Below, piece after piece: positions 1 through 9,157 of a stretch of 64,000 nucleotides of DNA; within the stretch, counting starts at the first letter, position 1; every line of letters starts with the position of its first letter. The stretch is from Parabacteroides distasonis (lineage in GTDB: Bacteria; Bacteroidota; Bacteroidia; Bacteroidales; Tannerellaceae). The notes under the pieces are model-generated. The model worked only from the letters and a program-made list of their open reading frames with translations, was not told the DNA's origin and did no database searches. The position numbers and the translations under genes were made by a program. The stretch lies in NCBI GenBank assembly GCA_021531385.1, contig JAFBIR010000011.1, forward strand, positions 83,013-147,012, written 5' to 3'.

Positions 1-23
1 TAGGAATGAGGACCAATTCATTT

Positions 24-57
24 TTAACTCCTAATTCCTAACTCCTAATTCCTAATT
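24..57. repeat. short tandem repeat next to the gcvT 3' end
   Basis: The words ACTCCTAATTCCTA and CCTAATT recur back to back just beyond the gcvT stop. It is a low-complexity stretch and I see no gene or clear terminator in it. Confidence 0.5.
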
Positions 58-84
58 AAGCGAAGCGCGAAGCGATACGGCTTC

Positions 85-1170
85 TTATTTACGGAACGGT
101 GCTTTTACTACAATCGCTTTCAAGCTCTTGTTACGCACCTTGATGTAAATCTCGCTGCCCACTTTTGCATGTTCGGTCTTGACATAGCCCATGCCGATTC
201 CCTTCTTGAGGACAGGCGACATCGTACCAGAGGTAACCACACCGATTACATTGCCTTCCGCATCAGCGATCTCATAGCCATGACGGGGGATTCCCTTCTC
301 CGCCAACTCAAACGCACAGAGCTTACGAGCAACGCCCTCTTTTTTCTGGCGCTCCAACTCAGCTCGGTTGGTGAACTCCTTGCCATCCACGAATTTCGTG
401 ATCCAACCCAAGCCAGCCTCGATCGGAGAGGTCGTATCATCGAGGTCATTGCCATAGAGGCAGAAGCCCATCTCCAAACGCAATGTGTCACGTGCGCCCA
501 AACCAATCGGCTTGATACCCTCCGGCTTACCAGCCTCGAAGATCGCATTCCAGATGGTCATAGCATCTTCCAAATGGAAATAGAGCTCAAAACCTCCTGC
601 TCCCGTATAACCTGTATTAGAAATGATTACCTCCTTGCAACCCGCAAACTCACCAGTCGTGAAGGCGTAATAGGGAATCGCTGAAAGATCCACCGGTGTC
701 AAACGTTGCAATACCTCCAACGCCTTCGGACCCTGGATAGCCAACTGACCTGTCTTGGCGGAAGCGTTCTCCAACTCAGCGCCCATCGGATTGTGGCTGT
801 TACACCATGCCCAATCTTTGTCGATATTTCCGGCATTGACCACCAACAGGTATTTCTCAGGCTCATAGTGATAAACCAACAGGTCATCAACAATTCCTCC
901 CGTCTCATTGGGGAAGCAGGTATATTGTGCCTTACCCAAAGGCAACTTAGAGGCATCATTAGAGGTAACACTCTGGATAAAAGCCAATGCATTCGGACCC
1001 TTCACCCAAAACTCACCCATGTGAGAGACATCAAACACACCCACGCCATTAACAACGGTCATGTGCTCATCAATAATTCCTGAATACTCGATCGGCATGT
1101 TAAAGCCGGCGAACTCATGCATCTTCGCACCCAAAGCGATGTGCAAGTCAGTAAACGGAGTCGTTTTCAT
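85..1170 (-). CDS. gcvT: aminomethyltransferase (glycine cleavage T protein)
   Basis: T protein of the glycine cleavage system. It takes the aminomethyl group carried on lipoyl-GcvH, releases ammonia and passes the C1 unit to tetrahydrofolate in the cytoplasm. At 361 residues it has the usual family length. The folate-binding GcvT fold is recognisable from the N-terminal [12 protein letters not shown] segment, and the [10 protein letters not shown] segment around residues 91-100 carries the conserved Asp that corresponds to the catalytic Asp of the E. coli enzyme. The conserved GYTGAGGFE and [10 protein letters not shown] segments are also present. The start is an ATG at 1168-1170. The gene follows pepT by 37 bp on the same strand, so the two may share a transcript. 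No other gcv gene is in the window. Confidence 0.97.
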   Translation of the reverse strand: MKTTPFTDLHIALGAKMHEFAGFNMPIEYSGIIDEHMTVVNGVGVFDVSHMGEFWVKGPNALAFIQSVTSNDASKLPLGKAQYTCFPNETGGIVDDLLVYHYEPEKYLLVVNAGNIDKDWAWCNSHNPMGAELENASAKTGQLAIQGPKALEVLQRLTPVDLSAIPYYAFTTGEFAGCKEVIISNTGYTGAGGFELYFHLEDAMTIWNAIFEAGKPEGIKPIGLGARDTLRLEMGFCLYGNDLDDTTSPIEAGLGWITKFVDGKEFTNRAELERQKKEGVARKLCAFELAEKGIPRHGYEIADAEGNVIGVVTSGTMSPVLKKGIGMGYVKTEHAKVGSEIYIKVRNKSLKAIVVKAPFRK

Positions 1171-1207
1171 GAATAGAAATAATTTGTATTTATGGTTATT
1201 ATATGTT

Positions 1208-2425
1208 TTACTTATTTGCAGCCAACTCGATGATCTTCAAAATAGTCTGCATGCTCTTCTCCAATGAGGGAACGGGCAGGAACTCATAGCGCCCATGGAA
1301 ATTGAGGCCACCCGCAAAGATATTCGGGCAGGGTAACCCCATGAACGAAAGACGTGCGCCATCCGTACCTCCACGGATCGGCTTCACTAAAGGCTGGACA
1401 TCTACCGCCTGCATGGCCTCAAACGCTAAATCCACCACTTGCTTCTGTGGCTCAACCACTTCACGCATATTATAGTATTGATCACGCATTTCCAACGTAG
1501 CGCATCCGGGATAGGCCTCATTCATTCGCGCTACCAACTGCCGGATCAACTGCTTCTTCTCCTCAAATAATTTTCGATCGTGATCGCGGATGATATAGGA
1601 GAGCGACGCCTCTTCCACCGATCCGGTCATGCCGATCAGATGGAAGAATCCTTCATAGCCCTCTGTCGTCTCCGGACGCATCGCCTCCGGCAACCAAGCC
1701 GCAAACTCTGTCGCACGCAAAGAGGCATTCAGCATCTTGTTTTTCGCATAACCGGGATGTACATTCAATCCCTTGAAGGTAATTTTAGCGACCGCCGCAT
1801 TGAAGTTCTCATACTCCAACTCGCCAACTTGTCCGCCATCAATGGTATAGCCCCAAGCACAGCCAAATTTCTCTACATCGAAATGGTCTGCTCCCGCACC
1901 AATCTCCTCATCAGGAGTAAAGGCAATGCGTACCTTACCATGCGCCAACTCGGGATGCTGCTTGAGATAATGCATGGCCTCGATAATCGCTGCTACACCC
2001 GCCTTGTCATCCGCACCCAACAGCGTCGTTCCATCCGTCACAACCAGCTCCTGCCCCACATAGTCATTCAATTCAGGAAACATGCCCGGAGAGAGGACAA
2101 TCTGCTGTGCCTCATTCAACACGATGTCACCGCCTGTATAAGAAACGATGCGAGGCTTCACATCCTTACCTGACAGATCAGGACTGGTGTCTAAATGGGC
2201 GATGAATCCAATCGCAGGCAACTCCTTCTCGGTATTGGCGGGCAAGGTGGCCATCAAATAGCTATTCTCATCCAAGGAGATCTCCTCCAAGCCAATCGCT
2301 TTGAGCTCGGCAACCAATGCCTCCGCAAAACGACGTTGCCCGGGAGTACTGGGTGTGACTCCAGTGGTCTCGCTCGACTGTGTGTCGAATGTCACGTAGC
2401 GTAAGAAACGATCTAAAACTGCCAT
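1208..2425 (-). CDS. pepT: peptidase T (tripeptide aminopeptidase)
   Basis: Cytoplasmic M20 zinc aminopeptidase that removes the N-terminal residue of tripeptides. Family marks are the HLDT zinc-ligand segment (His77, Asp79 counted from the chosen start), the [10 protein letters not shown] segment near residue 140 with the bridging Asp, and the PDEEIG segment with the catalytic and metal-binding glutamates. The frame is open 22 codons further upstream, but the sequence [17 protein letters not shown] matches the normal PepT N terminus, so I place the start at 2425, giving 405 residues. It lies upstream of gcvT on the same strand. Confidence 0.95.
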   Translation of the reverse strand: MAVLDRFLRYVTFDTQSSETTGVTPSTPGQRRFAEALVAELKAIGLEEISLDENSYLMATLPANTEKELPAIGFIAHLDTSPDLSGKDVKPRIVSYTGGDIVLNEAQQIVLSPGMFPELNDYVGQELVVTDGTTLLGADDKAGVAAIIEAMHYLKQHPELAHGKVRIAFTPDEEIGAGADHFDVEKFGCAWGYTIDGGQVGELEYENFNAAVAKITFKGLNVHPGYAKNKMLNASLRATEFAAWLPEAMRPETTEGYEGFFHLIGMTGSVEEASLSYIIRDHDRKLFEEKKQLIRQLVARMNEAYPGCATLEMRDQYYNMREVVEPQKQVVDLAFEAMQAVDVQPLVKPIRGGTDGARLSFMGLPCPNIFAGGLNFHGRYEFLPVPSLEKSMQTILKIIELAANK

Positions 2426-2495
2426 ATCGGTTATCTCTTTATTTACATTATTATTTTCGCGTAAAAATAGGCAATGCCCGCTAAACCACAAAAAA

Positions 2496-2522
2496 AATAG
2501 CGAGACAAAATGCCTCGCTATT
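2496..2522 (-). terminator. rho-independent terminator after the purF-like gene
   Basis: AATAGCGAG and CTCGCTATT form a 9-bp stem with a 9-nt loop. On the minus strand it is followed by a run of seven T. It lies 24 bp beyond the stop of the PurF-like gene. Confidence 0.85.
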
Positions 2523-2546
2523 CGTTATAATTTTGAAAAAACGGTA

Positions 2547-3953
2547 TCAATAATGGCTGCTACCATCAAAGCAGTGGGTACAGACCTTACATTTCGGCAA
2601 TCCGATCGCCTCCACCAATGTCTCCAGCGTATTAAACTTCAATGAGCTAAGACCAAACCGCTCGGCAATGATGCCAACCATTTTCTTGTACTCCGGAGAG
2701 TCTGTCTGCGCATATTTCTCCAGATTCTTATTCTCATCACCCTCCAACTCCTTGATAATCCGACGGGTAATCAACTCCAGCGGACTCTTTGAAGAGGTGA
2801 AGCCAATGAAGGGACACGCATAGATCAGCGGCGGACAAGCGATACGCATATGTACCTCTTTTGCCCCATAATCATACAAAATTTTCACGTTATCACGCAA
2901 CTGTGTACCTCGCACGATGGAGTCATCACAGAACAGGATGCGCTTGCCTTCCAACATAGCACGATTCGGTATCAACTTCATCTTAGCCACCAATGAACGC
3001 ATCTCCTGATTAGCCGGAGTGAAACTACGCGGCCATGTCGGCGTATATTTCGCAATCGCCCGATGATAAGGGACTCCCTTCCCTTCGGCATAACCCAAAG
3101 CCATACCGACACCGGAATCCGGAATACCACAAGCGCAATCTACCTCAGAATCATCCTTTTGACCCATCTTGAAGCCGCTCATGAAGCGTACCTCCTCCAC
3201 ATTCTTGCCTTCGTAGCAAGAGACGGGGAAACCATAATAGACCCAAAGGAAGGAGCAAATCTGCATCCCTTCTTGCGGCTTACGCATCTGCTCCATACCA
3301 TCGGCTCGCAAGCGAATGATCTCACCCGGACCCACGTATTTCTCAATCTCATAATCCAAGTTAGGCAAACTACTCGACTCACTTGTAGCCGCGAAAGCCC
3401 CCTCCTTCTTTCCAATCACGATCGGCGTACGTCCCCACTTATCACGGGCCACGATAATGCCGTCTTCGGTCAGCAGCAGCATCGAACAAGAGCCCTTGAT
3501 CTTCTCATACACGTTCTCAATGCCCTCGACGAAGTCCTTGCCTTGCGTAATCAGCAAAGCGACCAACTCCGTTTGATTGGTCTTGCCCGAGCTCAACTCA
3601 GAGAAGTGCATGTTAGCCGCAAGCAATTCCTGCTCCAACTCATTGATGTTATTAATCTTAGCTACCGTAACAATCGCGAATTTCCCCAAATGAGAATTGA
3701 TCACAATCGGCTGCGCATCCGTATCGCTGATGATACCAACGCCGGCATTGCCCTTGAACTTGCCTAACTGTGCCTCAAACTTTGTCCGGAAATAAGAGTT
3801 CTCCAAGTTGTGGATAGAGCGCATGAAACCCTCTTCCTTGTCGTATGTAGCCATACCACCCCTACGGGTGCCGAGATGGGAGTTGTAGTCCGTTCCGTAA
3901 AACAGATCTGTCACACAAGCCCCTTTTGAAATAGTGCCAAAAAAGCCACCCAT
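2547..3953 (-). CDS. PurF-like amidophosphoribosyltransferase homologue lacking the N-terminal cysteine
   Basis: Homologue of glutamine PRPP amidotransferase, 468 residues, with an N-terminal Ntn glutaminase-like domain and a C-terminal phosphoribosyltransferase domain. The PRPP loop is intact (ILFCDDSIVRGTQ, about residues 335-347), and a CKVCTHCF cysteine cluster stands at the extreme C terminus, resembling the iron-sulfur ligands of some PurF proteins. The N terminus reads MGGFFGTIS, where true PurF reads MCGIVG, so the cysteine nucleophile is a glycine. The start is an ATG at 3951-3953 and no upstream peptide could be processed to expose a cysteine. I infer a non-glutaminase paralogue, ammonia-dependent or regulatory; a canonical purF is expected elsewhere in the genome. 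Confidence 0.85.
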   Translation of the reverse strand: MGGFFGTISKGACVTDLFYGTDYNSHLGTRRGGMATYDKEEGFMRSIHNLENSYFRTKFEAQLGKFKGNAGVGIISDTDAQPIVINSHLGKFAIVTVAKINNINELEQELLAANMHFSELSSGKTNQTELVALLITQGKDFVEGIENVYEKIKGSCSMLLLTEDGIIVARDKWGRTPIVIGKKEGAFAATSESSSLPNLDYEIEKYVGPGEIIRLRADGMEQMRKPQEGMQICSFLWVYYGFPVSCYEGKNVEEVRFMSGFKMGQKDDSEVDCACGIPDSGVGMALGYAEGKGVPYHRAIAKYTPTWPRSFTPANQEMRSLVAKMKLIPNRAMLEGKRILFCDDSIVRGTQLRDNVKILYDYGAKEVHMRIACPPLIYACPFIGFTSSKSPLELITRRIIKELEGDENKNLEKYAQTDSPEYKKMVGIIAERFGLSSLKFNTLETLVEAIGLPKCKVCTHCFDGSSHY

Positions 3954-4003
3954 TGTTGTTCTGTTTGATTATTAACTATTGTGCCGCGAATTTACAAAAC
4001 CAA

Positions 4004-4034
4004 AAAAGGATACCCAAAACATGGATATCCTTTT
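4004..4034 (-). terminator. terminator between the L21/L27 operon and the purF-like gene
   Basis: AAAAGGATA and TATCCTTTT form a stem with A- and T-rich flanks. It lies about 30 bp past the rpmA stop and fits a terminator for the ribosomal-protein operon. Confidence 0.75.
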
Positions 4035-4063
4035 CTTTATCTCAATTCGATAGCGTGTGAAGG

Positions 4064-4330
4064 TTAAGCCTCAGCTACTACCTCTTTTACAGACACAAAA
4101 GATCTGTCCTCTTTGCCTTTATGGAATGTTACGATACCATCCACCAAAGCATACAACGTATGATCCTTACCGATACCTACGTTTGCACCCGGATGATGAA
4201 CTGTACCTCTCTGACGAACGATGATGTTACCAGCTTTTGCCAACTCACCACCGAACAACTTAACACCTAATCTTTTACTTTGTGATTCACGGCCGTTCTT
4301 AGAACTACCCACACCTTTTTTATGTGCCAT
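4064..4330 (-). CDS. rpmA: 50S ribosomal protein L27
   Basis: Large-subunit protein L27, 88 residues, whose flexible N-terminal tail reaches the peptidyl-transferase centre. The sequence opens [16 protein letters not shown] and contains the hallmark KLFGGE...[11 protein letters not shown]...[15 protein letters not shown] segments. There is no cleavable Firmicutes-type N-terminal extension. It follows rplU by 22 bp in the usual rplU-rpmA order and so is cotranscribed with it. Confidence 0.98.
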   Translation of the reverse strand: MAHKKGVGSSKNGRESQSKRLGVKLFGGELAKAGNIIVRQRGTVHHPGANVGIGKDHTLYALVDGIVTFHKGKEDRSFVSVKEVVAEA

Positions 4331-4352
4331 TTCTTTTCTTCTCCTTTACAAG

Positions 4353-4670
4353 TTAAGCAACAACTTCTTTAATCAACACCTCGCTGAACTGCTGACGATG
4401 GCCGTTCAATTTGCGGTAACCTTTTCTTCTCTTCTTGTGGAAAACAAGCACCTTATCGCCCTTTACCAACGGAGAAACGATCTCGCATACCACCTTCGCG
4501 CCCTCAACTGTCGGTGCACCAATTTTAACCTCGCCGTCGTTATCAACTAACAACACCTTGTCAAACTCAACAACAGCACCGCTCTCTGCATTCTGAATGT
4601 GGTGAACAAATAACTTCTTACCTTGCTCAGCCTTGAACTGTTGTCCGTTAATCTCTACTACTACGTACAT
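4353..4670 (-). CDS. rplU: 50S ribosomal protein L21
   Basis: Large-subunit protein L21, 105 residues, binds 23S rRNA. Recognised from [22 protein letters not shown] at the N terminus and [20 protein letters not shown] near the C terminus. It is the first gene of the rplU-rpmA operon and is preceded by a promoter and a structured leader (separate entry). Confidence 0.98.
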   Translation of the reverse strand: MYVVVEINGQQFKAEQGKKLFVHHIQNAESGAVVEFDKVLLVDNDGEVKIGAPTVEGAKVVCEIVSPLVKGDKVLVFHKKRRKGYRKLNGHRQQFSEVLIKEVVA

Positions 4671-4790
4671 CTGTCTTTTTTCTAATTTAAACAGGTTAGG
4701 TCCCGAGGGTGGGCTCCGTCTCCGGCTCCACTTGGACTACCCTCTGCGGAAAATCGGCGCAAAGGTACAGATAATTCTGTAACCAACAAA
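4671..4790 (-). promoter_or_regulatory. rplU promoter and structured 5' leader
   Basis: On the minus strand TTTG (4787-4790), 19 bp and TACCTTTG (4760-4767) form a textbook Bacteroidota promoter. The transcript would have a leader of about 80 nt. The leader contains a long imperfect stem: GAGGGT pairs with ACCCTC, enclosing GTGG...CCAC and an inner GCCG-GAGA-CGG hairpin. This may be an autoregulatory ribosomal-protein leader (inference). Confidence 0.7.
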
Positions 4791-4853
4791 CTATTTATCC
4801 CTTTTCTTCACCTCATTTGCGGGTCTTTTTCTTTTTTCCCCGTCTGCCGATAA

Positions 4854-5375
4854 TCACTTCGCGGCATGAAGAATAAAGGTTGTCGCTCCAAGCGTAACAA
4901 TCGCCTCATCTTCCAAGCGCACCTGCTCTTTTTTGCCTACCAAGACACTGCCCACGAATGTACCGGTAAGGCTGGGGAAATCGCGCACCGTGTACACGAA
5001 TGCTCCATCGGCATTTCGCTTTACGTTGAGCACGCAATGCTTACGCCCCATACTGGGATCGCTTGTGATAATCTCCACATCCACCCCTTCGGTATCCTTG
5101 TTCCGTCGGCCTATCACATTATCACCCAACTTCAAAGGCAACTCCTGCTTGTAGGCAAAAGCATTCTCAATCACTGTGATATAACCACATGAGAAATCGG
5201 TTTCTTTCACCTCTTTCTCGCCACCGTCAGCCGTTTTGACCCGCTTTAAGCCTAATTTGATCTTAAATTGTGCGCCACAACGGGGGCAGACAAAGGCCAA
5301 TACCTTCCCTTCGGGATACTTCGTCTCATCAAAAGAGAGCTGGTTGTCGCACTTGGGGCAGAATACTCGTTTCAT
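4854..5375 (-). CDS. zinc-ribbon and FHA domain protein
   Basis: A 173-residue protein with two parts. Residues 1-45 form a zinc ribbon (CPKCDNQLSF...CPRCGAQFKI, two CxxC pairs). Residues about 80-170 form a forkhead-associated domain: VIGRR, then SMGRKHCVL with the Ser and His of the phosphothreonine-binding loop, then a TGTFV segment. FHA domains bind phosphothreonine peptides, so this is probably a signalling adaptor, but its partner is unknown. No kinase gene lies nearby. It is monocistronic between rplU and nadK. Confidence 0.85.
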   Translation of the reverse strand: MKRVFCPKCDNQLSFDETKYPEGKVLAFVCPRCGAQFKIKLGLKRVKTADGGEKEVKETDFSCGYITVIENAFAYKQELPLKLGDNVIGRRNKDTEGVDVEIITSDPSMGRKHCVLNVKRNADGAFVYTVRDFPSLTGTFVGSVLVGKKEQVRLEDEAIVTLGATTFILHAAK

Positions 5376-5442
5376 ATCTTTTTCTTTGTTGGAAATCTGT
5401 TCTTATGCATGACTTTCACGGCAGCGAAGGAACATAAAAAAA

Positions 5443-5463
5443 GGCCATCCATCACGGACAGCC
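5443..5463 (-). terminator. terminator downstream of nadK
   Basis: GGCTGTCC and GGATGGCC (minus strand) form an 8-bp stem including two G-U pairs, followed by seven T. It sits in the 235-bp gap between the FHA gene and nadK. I see no gene in the rest of that gap. Confidence 0.75.
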
Positions 5464-5610
5464 AATTTCAATTGTTAACCTTAAATCTAATACCATGAAA
5501 AACACGTTGCAAATGTAAGCCTTTTATGTTATATAGCATACAAAATCGCTTGGAAATCTCATTAATTTAACCTCAATTAACCAATTCCTGCTTTACAACA
5601 TATTTTTTAA

Positions 5611-6486
5611 TCATTTTGCTCGAATATCTGCACCCCACATTAGCTTCTCGCGCAGGGTCTCATAAAACGTATGGTTGTAGCGCTTGACTACCTTCGCCCG
5701 GTAATCCGCCCGACTCAATGTCAATTCCATGCCCGAAGGGAAAATCTCCGACCGGCCATCGAGCGAAATCAGAAAATAGCGGTTGCGACTTTCCACACGC
5801 ATGGAGATCACATCACTATCGGGAATGACCAATGGACGCACATTGAGCGAATGAGGAGCCACCGGACTCAACACTAAATTACTACACTGAGGAGCAATAA
5901 TAGGGCCTCCCACACTCATGGAATAGGCCGTAGAGCCAGTAGGAGTTGCGATCACCAAACCATCCGCTTGGTAAGAGGTCAGGTATTCGCCATTCAAAAA
6001 GGTATGAATGGTGATCATCGACGAGCTATCTCGCTTCAACACAGCAATTTCGTTGAGCGCATAATTATAACCTCGAAAAACACGCTCTTCCGTATAAAGA
6101 CGCAGTAGCGTGCGCTCTTCTACCTTATAATAATGTTTGAAAATCTCATCCAAGGTCTCTTCTAAAGCCTGATTGGAGACATCCGCCAAAAAGCCCAATC
6201 GCCCAGCATTGATTCCCAAGATGGGGATCTCCTGCCGATTAACCCGAGCCGCCGTACGTAAAAAAGTACCATCTCCGCCAACGCTCAAAGCCATATCCAA
6301 ATCGAACTCATCGCCTGTCAGCAGACCGCTCACCGGAGGCTCCATTCCAAATGCCTCCGTCAAAAAAGCATAATAGGGCGCATCCACATAAATCTCCGCC
6401 TCCTGTTCTCGCAATTTCGCAAACAGACGCTTAATCAGACTTTGACGCTCCGCTTGATATTCACTGCCAAATATACCGACTTTCAA
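5611..6486 (-). CDS. nadK: NAD kinase
   Basis: Phosphorylates NAD to NADP in the cytoplasm. The GGDGT motif (residues 70-74), the LNEIAVLKRD segment and the DGLVIATPTGSTAYS segment, all diagnostic of NAD kinases, are present; length 291 is normal. The best start is unusual: a TTG at 6484-6486. It is preceded at good spacing by a purine-rich GGGGAGGGAG, and the peptide MKVGIFGSEY aligns with the expected N terminus. An upstream ATG is closed by a stop. The CBS-domain gene ends 25 bp upstream on the same strand and may be cotranscribed. Confidence 0.93.
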   Translation of the reverse strand: MKVGIFGSEYQAERQSLIKRLFAKLREQEAEIYVDAPYYAFLTEAFGMEPPVSGLLTGDEFDLDMALSVGGDGTFLRTAARVNRQEIPILGINAGRLGFLADVSNQALEETLDEIFKHYYKVEERTLLRLYTEERVFRGYNYALNEIAVLKRDSSSMITIHTFLNGEYLTSYQADGLVIATPTGSTAYSMSVGGPIIAPQCSNLVLSPVAPHSLNVRPLVIPDSDVISMRVESRNRYFLISLDGRSEIFPSGMELTLSRADYRAKVVKRYNHTFYETLREKLMWGADIRAK

Positions 6487-6511
6487 GACACACTCCCTCC
6501 CCGATTTCTCA

Positions 6512-7174
6512 TTACATATTCATATAATATAATAACTCACGCATCCGACGCTGCAAACGCTCATCCACCATACCCTGCTCCATAAAGTGATAACAGACAG
6601 TATAATTAAATCGCTCAAAGCTACGCAACACTGGCGAGGCATCCACCAAATCAATTTTCAAAGCCACCCACCAACGGCCACTTTCTGGATCCATGTGCGT
6701 GAGTAAACTGAGCACATGGGCATTGTTTGACTCCACCAAACGGGACAACTCTGTCAAATTATAATCACGTGCCTCAAACTCCAAGACAATCACACTGCCT
6801 TCACTGTCTGCTCCACACCATTCTGCCAGGCAACCGATCATCCTGTCTTGTGTGACCACGCCCACATAAATCCTATCCGACGAACAGACCGGCAACAAAC
6901 TCAACCCATAACGAGCCATGAGAGAAAGGGACTCATGCAACGAGGCATCTCCCGGAATGGAAACATCCAATAAGGAGGCATCAGATAAAGGTATGGTTAG
7001 CAAAGGCACCTCCAAAAGCGCCTTCTCCTCCACCAAGCCCCGATAAAGCCCATTGCCTGTCACTAATGGGAGCTGTTTCACCTTCAACTCATCCATCAAG
7101 TTTAAGGCATATTCCACTGTATCATAATCCTTTAATACCGGAATCTCTTTCGTTATGAAATCTTTCACCAACAT
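6512..7174 (-). CDS. CBS-domain protein
   Basis: A 220-residue protein with two CBS motifs. The first begins FITKEIPVLKDYDTVEYALNLMDELKVKQLPLV, and the second spans about residues 75-125 with SLHESLSLMARYGLSLLPV. The remaining C-terminal part (about 130-220) resembles an ACT-like regulatory segment. CBS pairs bind adenosyl ligands; no catalytic domain is attached. It is upstream of nadK on the same strand and divergent from pdxJ. Ligand and role are unknown. Confidence 0.85.
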   Translation of the reverse strand: MLVKDFITKEIPVLKDYDTVEYALNLMDELKVKQLPLVTGNGLYRGLVEEKALLEVPLLTIPLSDASLLDVSIPGDASLHESLSLMARYGLSLLPVCSSDRIYVGVVTQDRMIGCLAEWCGADSEGSVIVLEFEARDYNLTELSRLVESNNAHVLSLLTHMDPESGRWWVALKIDLVDASPVLRSFERFNYTVCYHFMEQGMVDERLQRRMRELLYYMNM

Positions 7175-7202
7175 TATGTTCTATTTTCCCGAAAAATCCT
7201 GC

Positions 7203-7231
7203 TAAATTTGCCATAGTTTTGTGCAAATGTA
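7203..7231. promoter_or_regulatory. divergent promoter region, CBS gene and pdxJ
   Basis: TAAATTTG (7203-7210, plus strand) and TACATTTG (minus strand, 7224-7231) are back-to-back Bacteroidota -7 boxes for pdxJ and the CBS gene. The -33 boxes are weak on both sides. The closeness suggests the two promoters may interfere. Confidence 0.55.
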
Positions 7232-7259
7232 AGCAAAGAAACAGAAAATACGACATACA

Positions 7260-7979
7260 ATGACAAATTTAAGTGTAAACATCAACAAGGTGGCTACGAT
7301 TCGCAACGCCCGGGGAGGCAATCGACCGGATGTGTTGCAAGTAGCCCAAGATTGTGAGTCATTCGGTGCGCAAGGTATTACTGTGCACCCTCGCCCTGAT
7401 GAAAGACATATACGTTATAGCGATGTCTATGCCTTGCAGCCCTTGATCAAGACAGAATTTAATATTGAAGGTTATCCTTGCGAGAAATTCATTGACTTAG
7501 TATTGAAGGTTAAACCTACCCAAGTGACGTTGGTGCCAGATGCGCCTGACGCTATCACCTCCAATGCCGGATGGGACGTGAAAACGAATTTCGATTTCCT
7601 CCGTGAGTTGGCTGACACTTTCACCGCACAGGGAATCCGCACCTCCATTTTCGTTGGCACCGACTTAGAGAATCTGGAATGGGCGGCCAAAACAGGCGCA
7701 GATCGCATTGAACTATACACGGAGCCCTACGCTTCAGCGTACAGTCTTAACAGAGAAGCAGCGATCGCACCTTTCGTAGAGGCAGCTCAAAAGGCGAAAA
7801 ACTTAGGGTTGGGTGTCAATGCCGGACATGACCTCAGCTTGGAAAACCTGGCTTTTTTCAGCCAACAGATCCCCTGGTTAGATGAGGTATCCATTGGCCA
7901 CGCCCTCATCTGCGACGCTCTTTATTTGGGCTTACAGGAAACCATTGCTCGTTACCGGGCTCAATTGAAATCCATTTAA
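7260..7979 (+). CDS. pdxJ: pyridoxine 5'-phosphate synthase
   Basis: Condenses 3-amino-2-oxopropyl phosphate with 1-deoxy-xylulose 5-phosphate to form pyridoxine 5'-phosphate in the DXP-dependent vitamin B6 pathway. Length 239 is typical. Recognised from [17 protein letters not shown], the [13 protein letters not shown] segment, and [12 protein letters not shown] near the C terminus. It is followed by exbB after 43 bp on the same strand. Confidence 0.96.
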   Translation: MTNLSVNINKVATIRNARGGNRPDVLQVAQDCESFGAQGITVHPRPDERHIRYSDVYALQPLIKTEFNIEGYPCEKFIDLVLKVKPTQVTLVPDAPDAITSNAGWDVKTNFDFLRELADTFTAQGIRTSIFVGTDLENLEWAAKTGADRIELYTEPYASAYSLNREAAIAPFVEAAQKAKNLGLGVNAGHDLSLENLAFFSQQIPWLDEVSIGHALICDALYLGLQETIARYRAQLKSI

Positions 7980-8022
7980 ACAAGTATAACGAATTAACAT
8001 TCATCATTCAAAACTAAAAAGT

Positions 8023-8733
8023 ATGAGCATTTTACTTTCCATTCAAGCCGCAGGAGCACAAGCGGCAGAGCAAATGCCGGACTTAACGGCTGTAACGCTT
8101 CCTACCGAAGCTGAAATCAACGTGATCGACCTCGCCATGAAAGGCGGCTGGATCATGGTAGTCCTACTCCTGCTCTCGTTAATGGCTATTTATATCTTCG
8201 TGCAACGCCTAATCGTTATTCGTAGGGCAGGAAAGGAAGATGAGACTTTCATGAACCGAATTAAAGATTATATCCATGAAGGAAAGGTGGATTCAGCTCT
8301 CAATCTGTGCCGCGCCACCAATACCCCAGCAGCACGCATGATTGAAAAGGGAATCACTCGTTTAGGTCGGCCGATGAACGACGTGTTAGTTGCGATTGAG
8401 AATGTGGGCAACTTGGAAATCGCTAAATTGGAAAAGGGTTTCCCCTTAATCGCTACCACCTCAGCAGGTGCCCCCATGTTAGGATTCCTGGGTACGGTAA
8501 CGGGCATGGTACGTGCCTTTTTTGATATGGCCAACGCAGGCACTAACGTAGATGTGGCTCTGCTTTCGGGCGGTATCTACGAGGCCTTGGTTACGACCGT
8601 AGGAGGTCTGGTAGTAGGCATCATCGCTCTTTTCGCCTATAACTATTTGGTTTCTCAGGTAGATAACGTGGTGAACAAGATGGAGGCACGCACCATGGAA
8701 TTCATGGACTTATTAAACGAACCCGCAAATTGA
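8023..8733 (+). CDS. exbB: MotA/TolQ/ExbB proton-channel protein
   Basis: Inner-membrane stator subunit that uses the proton gradient to energise TonB. Three hydrophobic segments are seen: about residues 40-65, 140-170 and 175-210. The ALVTTVGGLVVGIIAL segment of TM3 carries the family pattern. Length 236. First of an exbB-exbD-tonB set with 7-bp and 6-bp spacers, so clearly an operon. Substrate receptors are not adjacent, although a TonB-dependent receptor lies at 13.3 kb. Confidence 0.93.
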   Translation: MSILLSIQAAGAQAAEQMPDLTAVTLPTEAEINVIDLAMKGGWIMVVLLLLSLMAIYIFVQRLIVIRRAGKEDETFMNRIKDYIHEGKVDSALNLCRATNTPAARMIEKGITRLGRPMNDVLVAIENVGNLEIAKLEKGFPLIATTSAGAPMLGFLGTVTGMVRAFFDMANAGTNVDVALLSGGIYEALVTTVGGLVVGIIALFAYNYLVSQVDNVVNKMEARTMEFMDLLNEPAN

Positions 8734-8740
8734 TCTGAGC

Positions 8741-9151
8741 ATGGCATTAAAAAGAAGAACAAAGGTAAACGAAGCGTTCAGCATGGCTTCCATGACGGAT
8801 GTGATCTTCCTCTTGCTGATCTTCTTCATGGTAACCTCCACCGTGGTCATTCCGAATGCGATCAAGGTAACTTTGCCTCAATCGCAGAAGCAAACGGCGG
8901 CTAAGCCTCTGACTCGCTTGACTATCGACGCTAACCTGAACTACTATGTGGCCTTCGGGAAGCAAAAAGAGGTTCAGGTCACCTTCGACGAGATCACACC
9001 GTTTCTGCAAGACAGCTATACCAAGGAGCCAGAGATGTTTGTCGCACTCTATGCGGATGAGACTGTCCCTTATAAAGAGATCGTCAAGATATTAAACATT
9101 GCGAACGAGAATAAATTCAAGATGGTGCTTGCTACCCGTCCGCAGAAATAA
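8741..9151 (+). CDS. exbD: biopolymer transporter ExbD
   Basis: Partner of ExbB in the TonB motor. A single N-terminal transmembrane helix, with the proton-carrying Asp20 in ASMTDVIFLLLIFFMVTS, is followed by a periplasmic domain. Length 136 is typical. It sits 7 bp after exbB and 6 bp before the TonB gene. Confidence 0.94.
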   Translation: MALKRRTKVNEAFSMASMTDVIFLLLIFFMVTSTVVIPNAIKVTLPQSQKQTAAKPLTRLTIDANLNYYVAFGKQKEVQVTFDEITPFLQDSYTKEPEMFVALYADETVPYKEIVKILNIANENKFKMVLATRPQK

Positions 9152-9157
9152 ACCAAT

